Assembly (NCBI GenBank): GCA_959596515.1 | Contig: CAUFXR010000076.1 | Coordinates: 1 to 12,921, forward strand | Length of the DNA: 12,921 bases | From: an uncultured Oscillospiraceae bacterium | GTDB lineage: Bacteria > Bacillota > Clostridia > Oscillospirales > Acutalibacteraceae | Direction: 5' to 3' | Shown here: positions 1-5,883 of the stretch, in pieces | Numbering within the stretch: the stretch's first letter is position 1 | Layout of the letters: every line of letters starts with the position of its first letter | Notes under the pieces: generated by a model | Database searches by the model: none | Seen by the model: the letters and a program-made list of their open reading frames with translations, nothing else | Told to the model about the DNA's origin: nothing | Translations under genes and position numbers: made by a program

Positions 1-197
1 TATCCGAGCCGCGGTACTCACGGTTAAGGACGGCAGCTGTAATTAAGCTGCTAACGCTACACTCCTATTAAAGGAAATAACGTTATTGGTTTTTTGAGTT
101 TTGTCGTTTATTTTGAAACGTGCGAAGTTTAAAGTGTATCCGCCTCCACTACTCGCTTACCTTTGCTCACAATCCCCGTCGAAACCTTTACATCCCC
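1..197 (-). ncRNA. ssrA: tmRNA (ssrA), 5' part, cut by the window edge
   Basis: Transfer-messenger RNA rescues ribosomes stalled on broken mRNAs and tags the nascent peptide for degradation, working with SmpB, whose gene lies immediately upstream. Read on the minus strand, the 5' end at 197 begins GGGGATGTAAAGGTTTCGAC, the conserved tmRNA tRNA-like start. A pseudoknot PK1 can be drawn: AGTG (150-147) pairs with CACT (136-133), and GCGGA (143-139) pairs with TTCGC (126-122). An open frame then ends in VALAA followed by TAA at 45-43, the conserved tag ending. The most likely resume codon is AAC at 108-106, because it falls at tmRNA nucleotide 90 as in E. coli and has A at -4. This gives a tag of about 21 residues, longer than usual. 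The PK2-PK4 and 3' acceptor regions lie outside the window. Identification is secure; the exact resume codon is inferred. Confidence 0.95.
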
Positions 198-202
198 ATA
201 TA

Positions 203-223
203 AAACCGGTAGATTACCGGTTT
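203..223 (-). other. Perfect 9-bp hairpin at the smpB/ssrA junction
   Basis: Arms 203-211 and 215-223 are perfect inverted repeats (AAACCGGTA and TACCGGTTT on the minus strand) with a three-base loop. The hairpin contains the smpB stop codon. Only five bases (TATAT) follow the last T of the stem run before the tmRNA 5' end. It could be a weak terminator or attenuator (short TTTTATAT tract), or a structure presented for 5' processing of a joint smpB-ssrA transcript. No convincing separate ssrA promoter was seen inside the end of smpB. Confidence 0.55.
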
Positions 224-675
224 CTTTCTTTTATCGCTCTTTGAATATCCCGTTTAGCCGCCCGGGCCGCCAGATCGCTGCGCTTGTCATAAAGTTTTTT
301 ACCCTTGCACAGACCAACCTGTACCTTAACACGGGAGCCTTTAAAATAAAGAGACACCGGAATCAAGGAATAGCCGTCTTGCTTGACCAAACCAAATAAC
401 CGCATAATCTCACGCTTATGCATCAGCAATCTGCGAACACGCATTGGGTCTTTGTTGAATATATTTCCCTGTTCGTAGGGGCTGATATGCATTCCGTTGA
501 CAAGCATTTCTCCGTTTACAATAGAGCACCAGCTGTCTTTCAAATTCACTCTGCCCTGCCGGATGGATTTTACCTCGGTTCCGCAAAGTTCAATACCAGC
601 TTCAAAGCTTTCCTCCAAAAAGTAATCGTGGAAAGCTTTTTTATTCTGCGCAATAGTTTTTAAATTTTCTTTCAA
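214..675 (-). CDS. smpB: SsrA-binding protein SmpB
   Basis: SmpB binds the tRNA-like domain of tmRNA and delivers it to the A site of stalled ribosomes in the cytoplasm. The 153-residue product has the usual family length. It has the family signatures IAQNKKAFHDYFLEESFEAG near the N-terminus, then GTEVKSIRQGRVNLKDSW and MHISPYEQGN. The basic C-terminal tail (KRDIQRAIKERNR) is the part known to enter the mRNA channel. The start is TTG at 675, chosen because a strong AGGAGG lies eight bases upstream and the family alignment begins here. The gene is preceded by its own sigma-A promoter and followed directly by ssrA, so the two partners are probably made from one transcript. Identification is certain. 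Confidence 0.97.
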   Translation of the reverse strand: MKENLKTIAQNKKAFHDYFLEESFEAGIELCGTEVKSIRQGRVNLKDSWCSIVNGEMLVNGMHISPYEQGNIFNKDPMRVRRLLMHKREIMRLFGLVKQDGYSLIPVSLYFKGSRVKVQVGLCKGKKLYDKRSDLAARAAKRDIQRAIKERNR

Positions 676-702
676 AAAGCTTTCCTCCTTTTCGGACTTT
701 TT

Positions 703-731
703 ATCATAGCAGCTTTTTTATAGACTGTCAA
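703..731 (-). promoter_or_regulatory. Sigma-A promoter for smpB-ssrA
   Basis: On the minus strand, a consensus -35 TTGACA (731-726) is followed by exactly 17 bases and a -10 TATGAT (708-703). Transcription should begin near 696, just ahead of the smpB ribosome binding site. The -35 box begins four bases after the recR stop codon, so smpB-ssrA can be expressed apart from the dnaX-ybaB-recR unit. No terminator separates recR from it. Confidence 0.85.
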
Positions 732-734
732 ACC

Positions 735-1337
735 CTAAAATTCCTGCCGACCTGCCAGCGCGCGGGAAAGAGTCACCTCATCGGCGTACTCCAAGTCGCC
801 GCCTACCGGGATCCCATAAGCGAGACGAGTGACTTTAATCCCCAGGGGTTTTAAAAGCCGGGATAAATACATCGCAGTGGCTTCCCCCTCCACAGTAGGA
901 TTGGTCGCCATAATCACCTCTTTCACACCACCCTGGTTTACCCGGTCCAAAAGTTCCTTGATCTTAAGCTGATCGGGACCGATTCCGCCCAGAGGGGAGA
1001 TGACGCCGTGAAGCACGTGGTAGGTGCCCCCATATTCATGGGTTCTCTCAAAGGCAGCCACATCTCGGGGATCCTCTACAACGCAGATGACCCCCTTCTC
1101 CCTCGCCTCATTTCGGCAGACAGAGCACAATTCCTGATCTGTCAGATTGCAGCACACAGAGCAATAATGAATTTTTTCGTGGGCGTCCAAAATGGCCTGG
1201 GCAAAATTTTCAGCCTCTTTCTTTGGTAGCTGCAAAACATGATAGGCAAGCCGCTGGGCGGTTTTCCTTCCGATTCCAGGAAGCCGCTCAAACTGCTCCA
1301 CCAACCGTGAAAGAGGCGCAACCTGATACCCCGCCAT
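735..1337 (-). CDS. recR: Recombination mediator protein RecR
   Basis: RecR works with RecO (and RecF) to load RecA on single-stranded DNA during gap repair. The 200-residue length is standard. Visible parts are a helix-hairpin-helix (LPGIGRKTAQRLA, about 19-31), a zinc finger with Cys59, Cys62, Cys71 and Cys74, and a Toprim domain (VICVVEDPRDVAAFERT, about 83-99). The RecR signatures YHVLHG, ATNPTVEGEATAMYLSRLL and GIPVGGDLEYADEVTLSRAL follow. It starts at ATG 1337, three bases after the ybaB stop codon. The SD sequence is weak, so translation is probably coupled to ybaB. The order dnaX-ybaB-recR is conserved across Firmicutes. Confidence 0.97.
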   Translation of the reverse strand: MAGYQVAPLSRLVEQFERLPGIGRKTAQRLAYHVLQLPKKEAENFAQAILDAHEKIHYCSVCCNLTDQELCSVCRNEAREKGVICVVEDPRDVAAFERTHEYGGTYHVLHGVISPLGGIGPDQLKIKELLDRVNQGGVKEVIMATNPTVEGEATAMYLSRLLKPLGIKVTRLAYGIPVGGDLEYADEVTLSRALAGRQEF

Positions 1338-1340
1338 ACA

Positions 1341-1688
1341 TTAAAACATGCCCGGAACGTTTAACCCGCCGGAAATTTTCTCCAGGGTAGCGTTCTTCTC
1401 TTCCGCCGCGGCGCGCAAAGCCTCATTAGTAGCGGCGATAATCAAATCGGACAGCATTTCCAAATCCTCAGGATCAACCACTTCAGGCTTCATTTCGATG
1501 GACTTGACTTCCATCTTACCCGTTACGGTTACTGTCACAGCCTCGCCACCGGAAGTAGCGGAATATTCCTTTTCCTCCAGCGCTGTGGTAGCAGCATCCA
1601 TTTCCTCCTGCATCTTCTGGGCCTGACGGGCCAGCTGCTGGATATTTGCTGCGCCTGGATTATAGTTTTTGGGTAATCTAGCTTTCAT
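1341..1688 (-). CDS. ybaB: YbaB/EbfC family nucleoid-associated protein
   Basis: This family forms small dimeric DNA-binding proteins that associate with the nucleoid; the precise role in Firmicutes is not settled. The 115-residue product has the helical N-terminal segment (NIQQLARQAQKMQEEMDAATTALEEKEY), a beta region (GGEAVTVTVTGKMEVKSIEMKPEVVDPEDLEMLSDLI) and the Asn/Ala-rich C-terminal helix, all typical. It lies between dnaX and recR, the usual place. The start is ATG 1688 with GAGG eight bases upstream. That ATG overlaps a TGA that closes the -1 frame of dnaX (see findings). Confidence 0.95.
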   Translation of the reverse strand: MKARLPKNYNPGAANIQQLARQAQKMQEEMDAATTALEEKEYSATSGGEAVTVTVTGKMEVKSIEMKPEVVDPEDLEMLSDLIIAATNEALRAAAEEKNATLEKISGGLNVPGMF

Positions 1689-1731
1689 TGTGGATTCCTC
1701 ATTTCTATTTTATCTTTTCCGCAGTGAGAAA

Positions 1732-3420
1732 TTAGTCCTCTTTTGTCACCGGAACGCCAGCGCTTTCCGCCGCCGCCGCTAACTGCTCCAAAGGATCCTT
1801 CTCCTGCTTTTTTTCTTGATATTCTCTCCGATAAGGACCTAGCTTATAAGTCCTGCCGGTGATCTCCTTGATAGCTATCCGCATCTTGTCCCGCTGCGCT
1901 GATTTGCGCAGCAATTCAAACGCCATAGAATTGGGAGCGTCAATCAAAACAAAATCTCCATTGACATAGGCCACTGAGCCATGAAATGCGGAAGCGATCA
2001 CGTGAGAGTATTCCTTTAAATACTCTAAGACCTCCGGCCAATCCGCCATCCGCTTCGCTCCCTGCTGTAGGGTTTCCATGTCTACCGGGCCTTTCCTCTC
2101 CTCCGGAGGCTCCTGCTCCTGAATCTTCGCGGGGATCCCCTCATCAGACATTTCCCCGCTTTCCTCCGACACGGTAGTAGGATTCTGAACCGGTGGCTGT
2201 GACTGCTTTTCGGAAACCTCCGGAGACGTAGGCGGCATAACAGATTGGGAAACCATCTCTTCCCGCTCTGGCGCCGCTGGCCTAGCCTGCTTTTCCAGCC
2301 TTGACAGCCTGCGCAGGATCGCATCCAAACTTTCATCCAACTCTGGCGAGCAAAGCTTCAGCATGGCCATTTCCAATTCCACCCGGCGGTCAAACCCCCG
2401 GAACATTCGCTCTTTCGCACCTTGCAGCACATCGATAGCGTGAATCGTTCCCGCTAACGTAAAAGCTTCCGCCTGAATCTGCAGTTTCTGATATTCATCC
2501 TGGGATACCACAATCAGGTTCTGCGGGTCCCTCATGGTCTTTAAAAGCATTAAATTTCGGAAATGTCCGGTGAGCTCCTCGCACAGGCGAACCATATCTT
2601 TAGAAGCCTTGTGGAGCTCGTCAATCCGCTCTAAAGCCTGTCCGCCGTTCTGCCGTAAAACCGTATCCGCCAAGCTGAAAAGATGGTCCCTTCCCGCCAG
2701 TCCAGCGGTTTCGGAAACCACATCCAGCGTAATTGCGGTACTTCTTCCCATACACTGATCTAAGAGGGACAATGCATCCCGCATTCCCCCATCCGCGATT
2801 CTGGCGATGAGCAAAGCGGCATCTCGCTCCAGCTGCGCGCCCTCCTCTCCAGCAATAAACTGAAGACGGTCCGCGATTACTTCCGGGTCGATCCGGTGAA
2901 AATCAAACCGTTGACACCGAGATAAAATCGTAGCCGGCAGCTTATGGACCTCGGTGGTGGCCAAAATAAACACCACATGGGCAGGAGGCTCTTCCAGAGT
3001 TTTCAGCAGGGCGTTAAACGCGCCAATGGAAAGCATATGGACCTCGTCGATGATATAGACCCGGTACTTTACAGAGGCAGGCGTGAAAGAGGCTTCTTCC
3101 CGCAGATTCCGTATGTTTTCCACGCCGTTATTACTTGCGGCGTCGATTTCCACCACATCCATCACGGAACCATTGTCAATTCCCATACAACTCTCACATT
3201 CTCCGCAGGGATCGCCATCTTTTAGAGAAAGGCAATTGACCGCTTTGGCGAGAATTTTGGCGCAGGTGGTTTTGCCAGTCCCTCTGGAACCGGTAAACAA
3301 ATACGCATGGGCAATTCTTCCGGCTTTCAGTTCGTTCTGCAGGGTCACCGTTACTTGGGGTTGTCCTACTACGTCAGAGAACACCTTGGGCCGCCACTTG
3401 CGATAAAGCACCTGATACAA
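1732..3420 (-). CDS. dnaX: DNA polymerase III subunits gamma/tau
   Basis: DnaX is the clamp-loader ATPase that links the replicative polymerase to the helicase. From the N-terminus I see YRKWRPKVFSDVVGQ, Walker A GSRGTGKT (44-51), four zinc-binding Cys (63, 72, 75, 78), Walker B with DEVH (125-128) and the SRC sensor (ILSRCQRF). A Pro/Glu-rich linker and a tau C-terminal domain follow. An upstream GTG (3429) and ATG (3426) are possible starts. I prefer TTG at 3420 because GAGGTGAT sits eight bases ahead of it, and the product then begins MYQVLYRKWRP like its family; this gives 562 residues. The gene follows the SRP RNA gene and is probably read from the same promoter. A slippery heptamer lies 25 codons before the stop. 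Confidence 0.96.
   Translation of the reverse strand: MYQVLYRKWRPKVFSDVVGQPQVTVTLQNELKAGRIAHAYLFTGSRGTGKTTCAKILAKAVNCLSLKDGDPCGECESCMGIDNGSVMDVVEIDAASNNGVENIRNLREEASFTPASVKYRVYIIDEVHMLSIGAFNALLKTLEEPPAHVVFILATTEVHKLPATILSRCQRFDFHRIDPEVIADRLQFIAGEEGAQLERDAALLIARIADGGMRDALSLLDQCMGRSTAITLDVVSETAGLAGRDHLFSLADTVLRQNGGQALERIDELHKASKDMVRLCEELTGHFRNLMLLKTMRDPQNLIVVSQDEYQKLQIQAEAFTLAGTIHAIDVLQGAKERMFRGFDRRVELEMAMLKLCSPELDESLDAILRRLSRLEKQARPAAPEREEMVSQSVMPPTSPEVSEKQSQPPVQNPTTVSEESGEMSDEGIPAKIQEQEPPEERKGPVDMETLQQGAKRMADWPEVLEYLKEYSHVIASAFHGSVAYVNGDFVLIDAPNSMAFELLRKSAQRDKMRIAIKEITGRTYKLGPYRREYQEKKQEKDPLEQLAAAAESAGVPVTKED
1807..1813 (-). promoter_or_regulatory. Candidate -1 frameshift heptamer in dnaX
   Basis: The minus strand reads GAA AAA AAG in the dnaX frame, so A AAA AAG is in the correct phase for -1 slippage. 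This is the heptamer used in E. coli dnaX. An SD-like GGAGAG lies nine bases upstream, as in E. coli. I see no strong stem-loop right behind it; a small CGGAA/TTCCG hairpin is about 35-40 bases away. The shifted frame stays open for 40 codons to a TGA at 1687-1685. Function is inferred only. Confidence 0.4.
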
Positions 3421-3450
3421 AACCATCACCTCATTCCAGCAGATAAATGG

Positions 3451-3633
3451 AAAGCAAGACAGGCCGCCACTGCGGCGTCATGCGCTTGGATATACGAACG
3501 GACAAACTGGCTGCATCGCACAGCGAAACTCCGGTTAATGCTGCTCGGTTCCCCGCCTGACATGGTTCCCGGCCCGCCGCCGCACAGGGCTCATCCGCCC
3601 GTATATCCAAATTCATGGCATCTGCCTTGCTTT
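3451..3633 (-). ncRNA. ffs: Signal recognition particle RNA (4.5S/scRNA)
   Basis: SRP RNA binds Ffh and targets membrane and secreted proteins. The conserved helix 8 tip is plain on the minus strand: AACCATGTCAGG (3567-3556), a GGAA tetraloop (3552-3549), then GAGCAGCATTAA (3546-3535), closely matching the B. subtilis RNA. Below it a 17-bp helix pairs 3610-3594 with 3502-3486, allowing a few G-U pairs. An outer 12-bp helix pairs 3633-3622 with 3462-3451. A small hairpin GCCGC-AGTG-GCGGC lies at 3476-3463. The ends I give are those of the outer helix; mature ends are unknown. The place directly before dnaX matches B. subtilis scr-dnaX. Any ORF drawn through this stretch is a shadow. It is shorter than the roughly 270-nt Bacillus RNA. 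Confidence 0.9.
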
Positions 3634-3663
3634 TTCTGATTTCCCTAGAGATTCAGCTTTACT

Positions 3664-3692
3664 ATTATATACTATTTCCCCCATAAAAACAA
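3664..3692 (-). promoter_or_regulatory. Sigma-A promoter for the SRP RNA (and dnaX)
   Basis: On the minus strand, TTGTTT (3692-3687) is followed by 17 bases and a perfect -10 TATAAT (3669-3664). The start would be near 3657, about 25 bases ahead of the outer SRP RNA helix. No terminator is evident between the SRP RNA and dnaX, so dnaX-ybaB-recR may share this promoter. Confidence 0.8.
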
Positions 3693-4029
3693 CCATAATT
3701 TTTAAAAATCCCTCCCTTCCTTTCTCGTCCCAGCCAAAGCGGTCACCAGAGGGAGAGGACTTAATTACAGCCCTGAGAAGAGGGTTAAATTCCCAAAATT
3801 CGGGATTCGCTGTCATAGTTGTCATGCTATAAAATATCCATTTGACAAGCAAGCGCACCAATTTTCGGAAATGGGTCAAGCTGACTCTGAAATTTTGTCC
3901 TATGCGCTTTCCCCATGTCAAAATACTTTTTCTGATAAGGCAGAAGACTTTCTTGAAATTCTTTCACCGATTTTTTACGAAACTAATAAACTAAGATATT
4001 ACGCCTCTTTGACAATTACGCTTCTTTGA
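3693..4029. other. Gene-free stretch between the sigK terminator and the SRP RNA promoter
   Basis: I find no gene here. A minus-strand frame (TTG start at 3921, 102 codons) has no ribosome binding site, resembles no family I know, and runs across the SRP promoter into the RNA gene, so I reject it. A TTGACA (minus strand, 3919-3914) with a weak CAAAAT 18 bases later is a possible but poor promoter. Two imperfect copies of a 17-bp unit lie at 3999-4032. Confidence 0.5.
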
Positions 4030-4032
4030 AAA
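3999..4032. repeat. Two tandem copies of a 17-bp unit
   Basis: 3999-4015 and 4016-4032 match at 15 of 17 positions (core TTACGC-Y-TCTTTGA on the plus strand). They sit directly behind the sigK terminator. Function unknown; they may be binding sites or a chance duplication. Confidence 0.6.
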
Positions 4033-4062
4033 GTAAGAGGCAGCGTACTTCCGCCGCCTCTT
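4028..4062 (-). terminator. Rho-independent terminator of sigK
   Basis: On the minus strand, AAGAGGCGGCG (4062-4052) pairs with CGCTGCCTCTT (4045-4035) across a six-base loop: 11 pairs with one mismatched or wobble position. It is followed by ACTTTTC. It starts ten bases after the sigK stop codon. Confidence 0.8.
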
Positions 4063-4072
4063 GCCGATCTTT

Positions 4073-4786
4073 TTATATTGGTTTGATTCTGGTAATTTCC
4101 GTTCGTTCAAAGCGCTTTCTTAAGGTAAGCAAAGCTTTTTTCTCGATGCGGGAAACATAAGAGCGTGATATTTTCAGTCTTTGAGCAACCTCTCTCTGGG
4201 TCTGGGGACGATTGCCGTTTAGCCCATAGCGCAGCTCGATAATAATTCTTTCTCTTGGAGTCAGCACCTCTACCAGGTATTTTCTCAGCTGTTCCGACTT
4301 GATTTTGATATCTAAATCATCTACGATATTATCCTCCGTGGACATTACATCCATCAGAGTCAAAGTATTTCCTTCCTTATCCGTATCAATAGGCTCGTTC
4401 ATAGAGACATCCTGGGCGCTTTTTTTGCCGTTGCGAAAAAACATCAGAACTTCATTCTCAATGCATCTAGCCGCATAGCTGGACAGGCGTATGCCCTTGC
4501 TACTATCAAAGGTGTTGACCGCTTTTATTAACCCGATAGTGCCGATAGAAACCAAATCATCCTGATCGCTTTGACTGGAATAATATTTTTTGATAATATG
4601 TGCCACCAGTCGAAGATTATGTTCAATAAGCATACTTCTGGCTTCCATATCCCCATTTTGGAAACGCTCCAGATATTCCCTTTCCTCCTTTGCGGTCAAG
4701 GGTCTTGGGAACGAACCGGAGCCAGTGACGTGAAGAATGACAAAAAGCAGATTACTTAAAGCGTACCCGAGAAACGTACCCAGCAT
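4073..4786 (-). CDS. sigK: Pro-sigma-K, late mother-cell sporulation sigma factor
   Basis: Sigma-K directs late mother-cell transcription (coat, cortex, spore maturation). The 237-residue product aligns well with B. subtilis SigK. Shared features are LIEHNLRLVAHI (53-64), region 2.2 DLVSIGTIGLIKAVNTF, region 2.3/2.4 YAARCIENEVLMFFR, and the region 4 helix-turn-helix TQREVAQRLKISRSYVSRIEKKAL from about 196. The first 20 or so residues (MLGTFLGYALSNLLFVILHV) are hydrophobic, like the pro-sequence that holds Bacillus sigma-K at the membrane until SpoIVFB cuts it. C. difficile sigma-K, by contrast, lacks a pro-sequence. The gene is whole, with no skin-type element. GGAGGT lies eight bases before ATG 4786, and the gene has its own promoter and terminator. 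The assignment to K rather than another sporulation sigma is firm. Confidence 0.94.
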   Translation of the reverse strand: MLGTFLGYALSNLLFVILHVTGSGSFPRPLTAKEEREYLERFQNGDMEARSMLIEHNLRLVAHIIKKYYSSQSDQDDLVSIGTIGLIKAVNTFDSSKGIRLSSYAARCIENEVLMFFRNGKKSAQDVSMNEPIDTDKEGNTLTLMDVMSTEDNIVDDLDIKIKSEQLRKYLVEVLTPRERIIIELRYGLNGNRPQTQREVAQRLKISRSYVSRIEKKALLTLRKRFERTEITRIKPI

Positions 4787-4815
4787 AAAATTACCTCCTA
4801 AAAATGAACATTACT

Positions 4816-4844
4816 TCATCTTATGCCAAAGGTAACGGCTTTGT
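4816..4844 (-). promoter_or_regulatory. Candidate sigma-K-type promoter of sigK
   Basis: On the minus strand, CAC (with AC at 4844-4843) is followed by 17 bases and GCATAAGATG (CATA at 4825-4822). This resembles the sigma-K consensus AC-17-CATAnnnTA with one mismatch, and suggests autoregulation as known in Bacillus. The -10 also resembles a sigma-E -10, but I see no good sigma-E -35. Confidence 0.45.
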
Positions 4845-4867
4845 GCTTGGCCGTTCAGAAAATTTAT

Positions 4868-4900
4868 CAAAAACAGCCGGAAGTAATACTCCCGGCTGTT
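4868..4900 (-). terminator. Rho-independent terminator after the glycosyltransferase
   Basis: On the minus strand, AACAGCCGG (4900-4892) pairs with CCGGCTGTT (4880-4872), with a further AGT/ACT pairing inside the loop, followed by TTTTTG. It ends the corA-glycosyltransferase transcript six bases after its stop codon. Confidence 0.9.
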
Positions 4901-4905
4901 CTCCA

Positions 4906-5865
4906 TTACTTTAGATATTCCTGTACAATAAACTTAGGACGCGCTTTGGTTTCCATGTAAATTTTTCCAATGTACTCGCCAATAATTCCTATCGCTAAAA
5001 GCTGCAGCCCGCCAATAGCCCAAACGGAAACTACGATAGAGGTCCAGCCAGGCACGGTCCAGCCAATACACCAGGTAATCAGAAAATAAATTAGCATTAA
5101 AATACTGATGGCAAAGATAATGATTCCAAGTGTAGTGACCATACGAATGGGTTTTACGCTAAAGGACGTAATTCCGTCAAAGGCAAAGTTAAGCATCTTT
5201 TTTAAAGGATATTTGGACTCTCCCGCAAATCGCTCGTGGCGCTCATAGGTGACAACATCAGATGGAAAACCAATCAAAGGCACAATTCCACGTAAAAACA
5301 GATTGACTTCCTTAAAGCCTTCCATTTCATCCAAGGCCCGCCGGCTCATCAGGCGATAATCGGCATGATTATAAACAATCTCAATACCCATGTGCAGCAT
5401 CAGTTTGTAGAAGCTTTGGGCGGAAGCTCGTTTGAAAAAAGAATCTGTTTTCCGCTCACTGCGCACGCCATAGACCACTTCACAGCCTTCATAGTACTTT
5501 TTCACAAACTGGTCAATAGCGTCCACATCATCCTGTAAATCCGCATCCATGGAAATCGCCATGTCGCAGTATTCCTTCACCGTCATCAAGCCCGCCAACA
5601 GCGCGTTTTGATGGCCCTTATTGCGGGAAAGATTAATTCCCTGAATCATGGGATTTTTCTCATGATACTGACGAATCAGCTGCCAGGTCCGATCCTTGGA
5701 ACCGTCGTTGACAAATACAATTTTACTATCCCGGGAAATCAAGTCCGCCGCTATCATCGTGTTGAGCTTTGCCACTAACCGTTTTGAGGTTTCCGGCAGG
5801 ACCTCTTCCTCGTTATAGCAGGGAATGACCAAATAAAGGATTTTTCCGCGTTCCTGTTCTGACAT
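4906..5865 (-). CDS. Family 2 glycosyltransferase with two C-terminal membrane helices (GtrB/CsbB-like)
   Basis: This class transfers a sugar from a nucleotide donor to a polyprenyl phosphate at the inner membrane face; the lipid-linked sugar is later used for envelope modification. The 319-residue product has the GT-A fold start VIPCYNEEEVLPET (13-26), VNDGSKDRT (52-60), LSRNKGHQNALLAG and the metal-binding DADLQDD (107-113). Two membrane helices follow at about 240-265 and 275-299, then the common ending GEYIGKIYMETKARPKFIV. ATG 5865 is preceded by AGGGGG at a spacing of seven. The gene begins 18 bases after corA, so they are co-transcribed. The sugar and acceptor cannot be read from sequence, and no flippase or GtrC-like partner is present here. 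Confidence 0.9.
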   Translation of the reverse strand: MSEQERGKILYLVIPCYNEEEVLPETSKRLVAKLNTMIAADLISRDSKIVFVNDGSKDRTWQLIRQYHEKNPMIQGINLSRNKGHQNALLAGLMTVKEYCDMAISMDADLQDDVDAIDQFVKKYYEGCEVVYGVRSERKTDSFFKRASAQSFYKLMLHMGIEIVYNHADYRLMSRRALDEMEGFKEVNLFLRGIVPLIGFPSDVVTYERHERFAGESKYPLKKMLNFAFDGITSFSVKPIRMVTTLGIIIFAISILMLIYFLITWCIGWTVPGWTSIVVSVWAIGGLQLLAIGIIGEYIGKIYMETKARPKFIVQEYLK

Positions 5866-5883
5866 CGGCTTTCCCCCTGTGAG

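Noticed and set aside
3431..3616. 61-codon minus-strand frame
   Set aside because: It lies entirely over the SRP RNA; the sequence is explained by RNA structure.
3613..3921. 102-codon minus-strand frame upstream of dnaX
   Set aside because: TTG start without a ribosome binding site, no recognisable family, and it runs through the strong SRP RNA promoter into the RNA gene.
4073..4786. Possible skin-type interruption of sigK
   Set aside because: The reading frame is continuous through regions 2 and 4.
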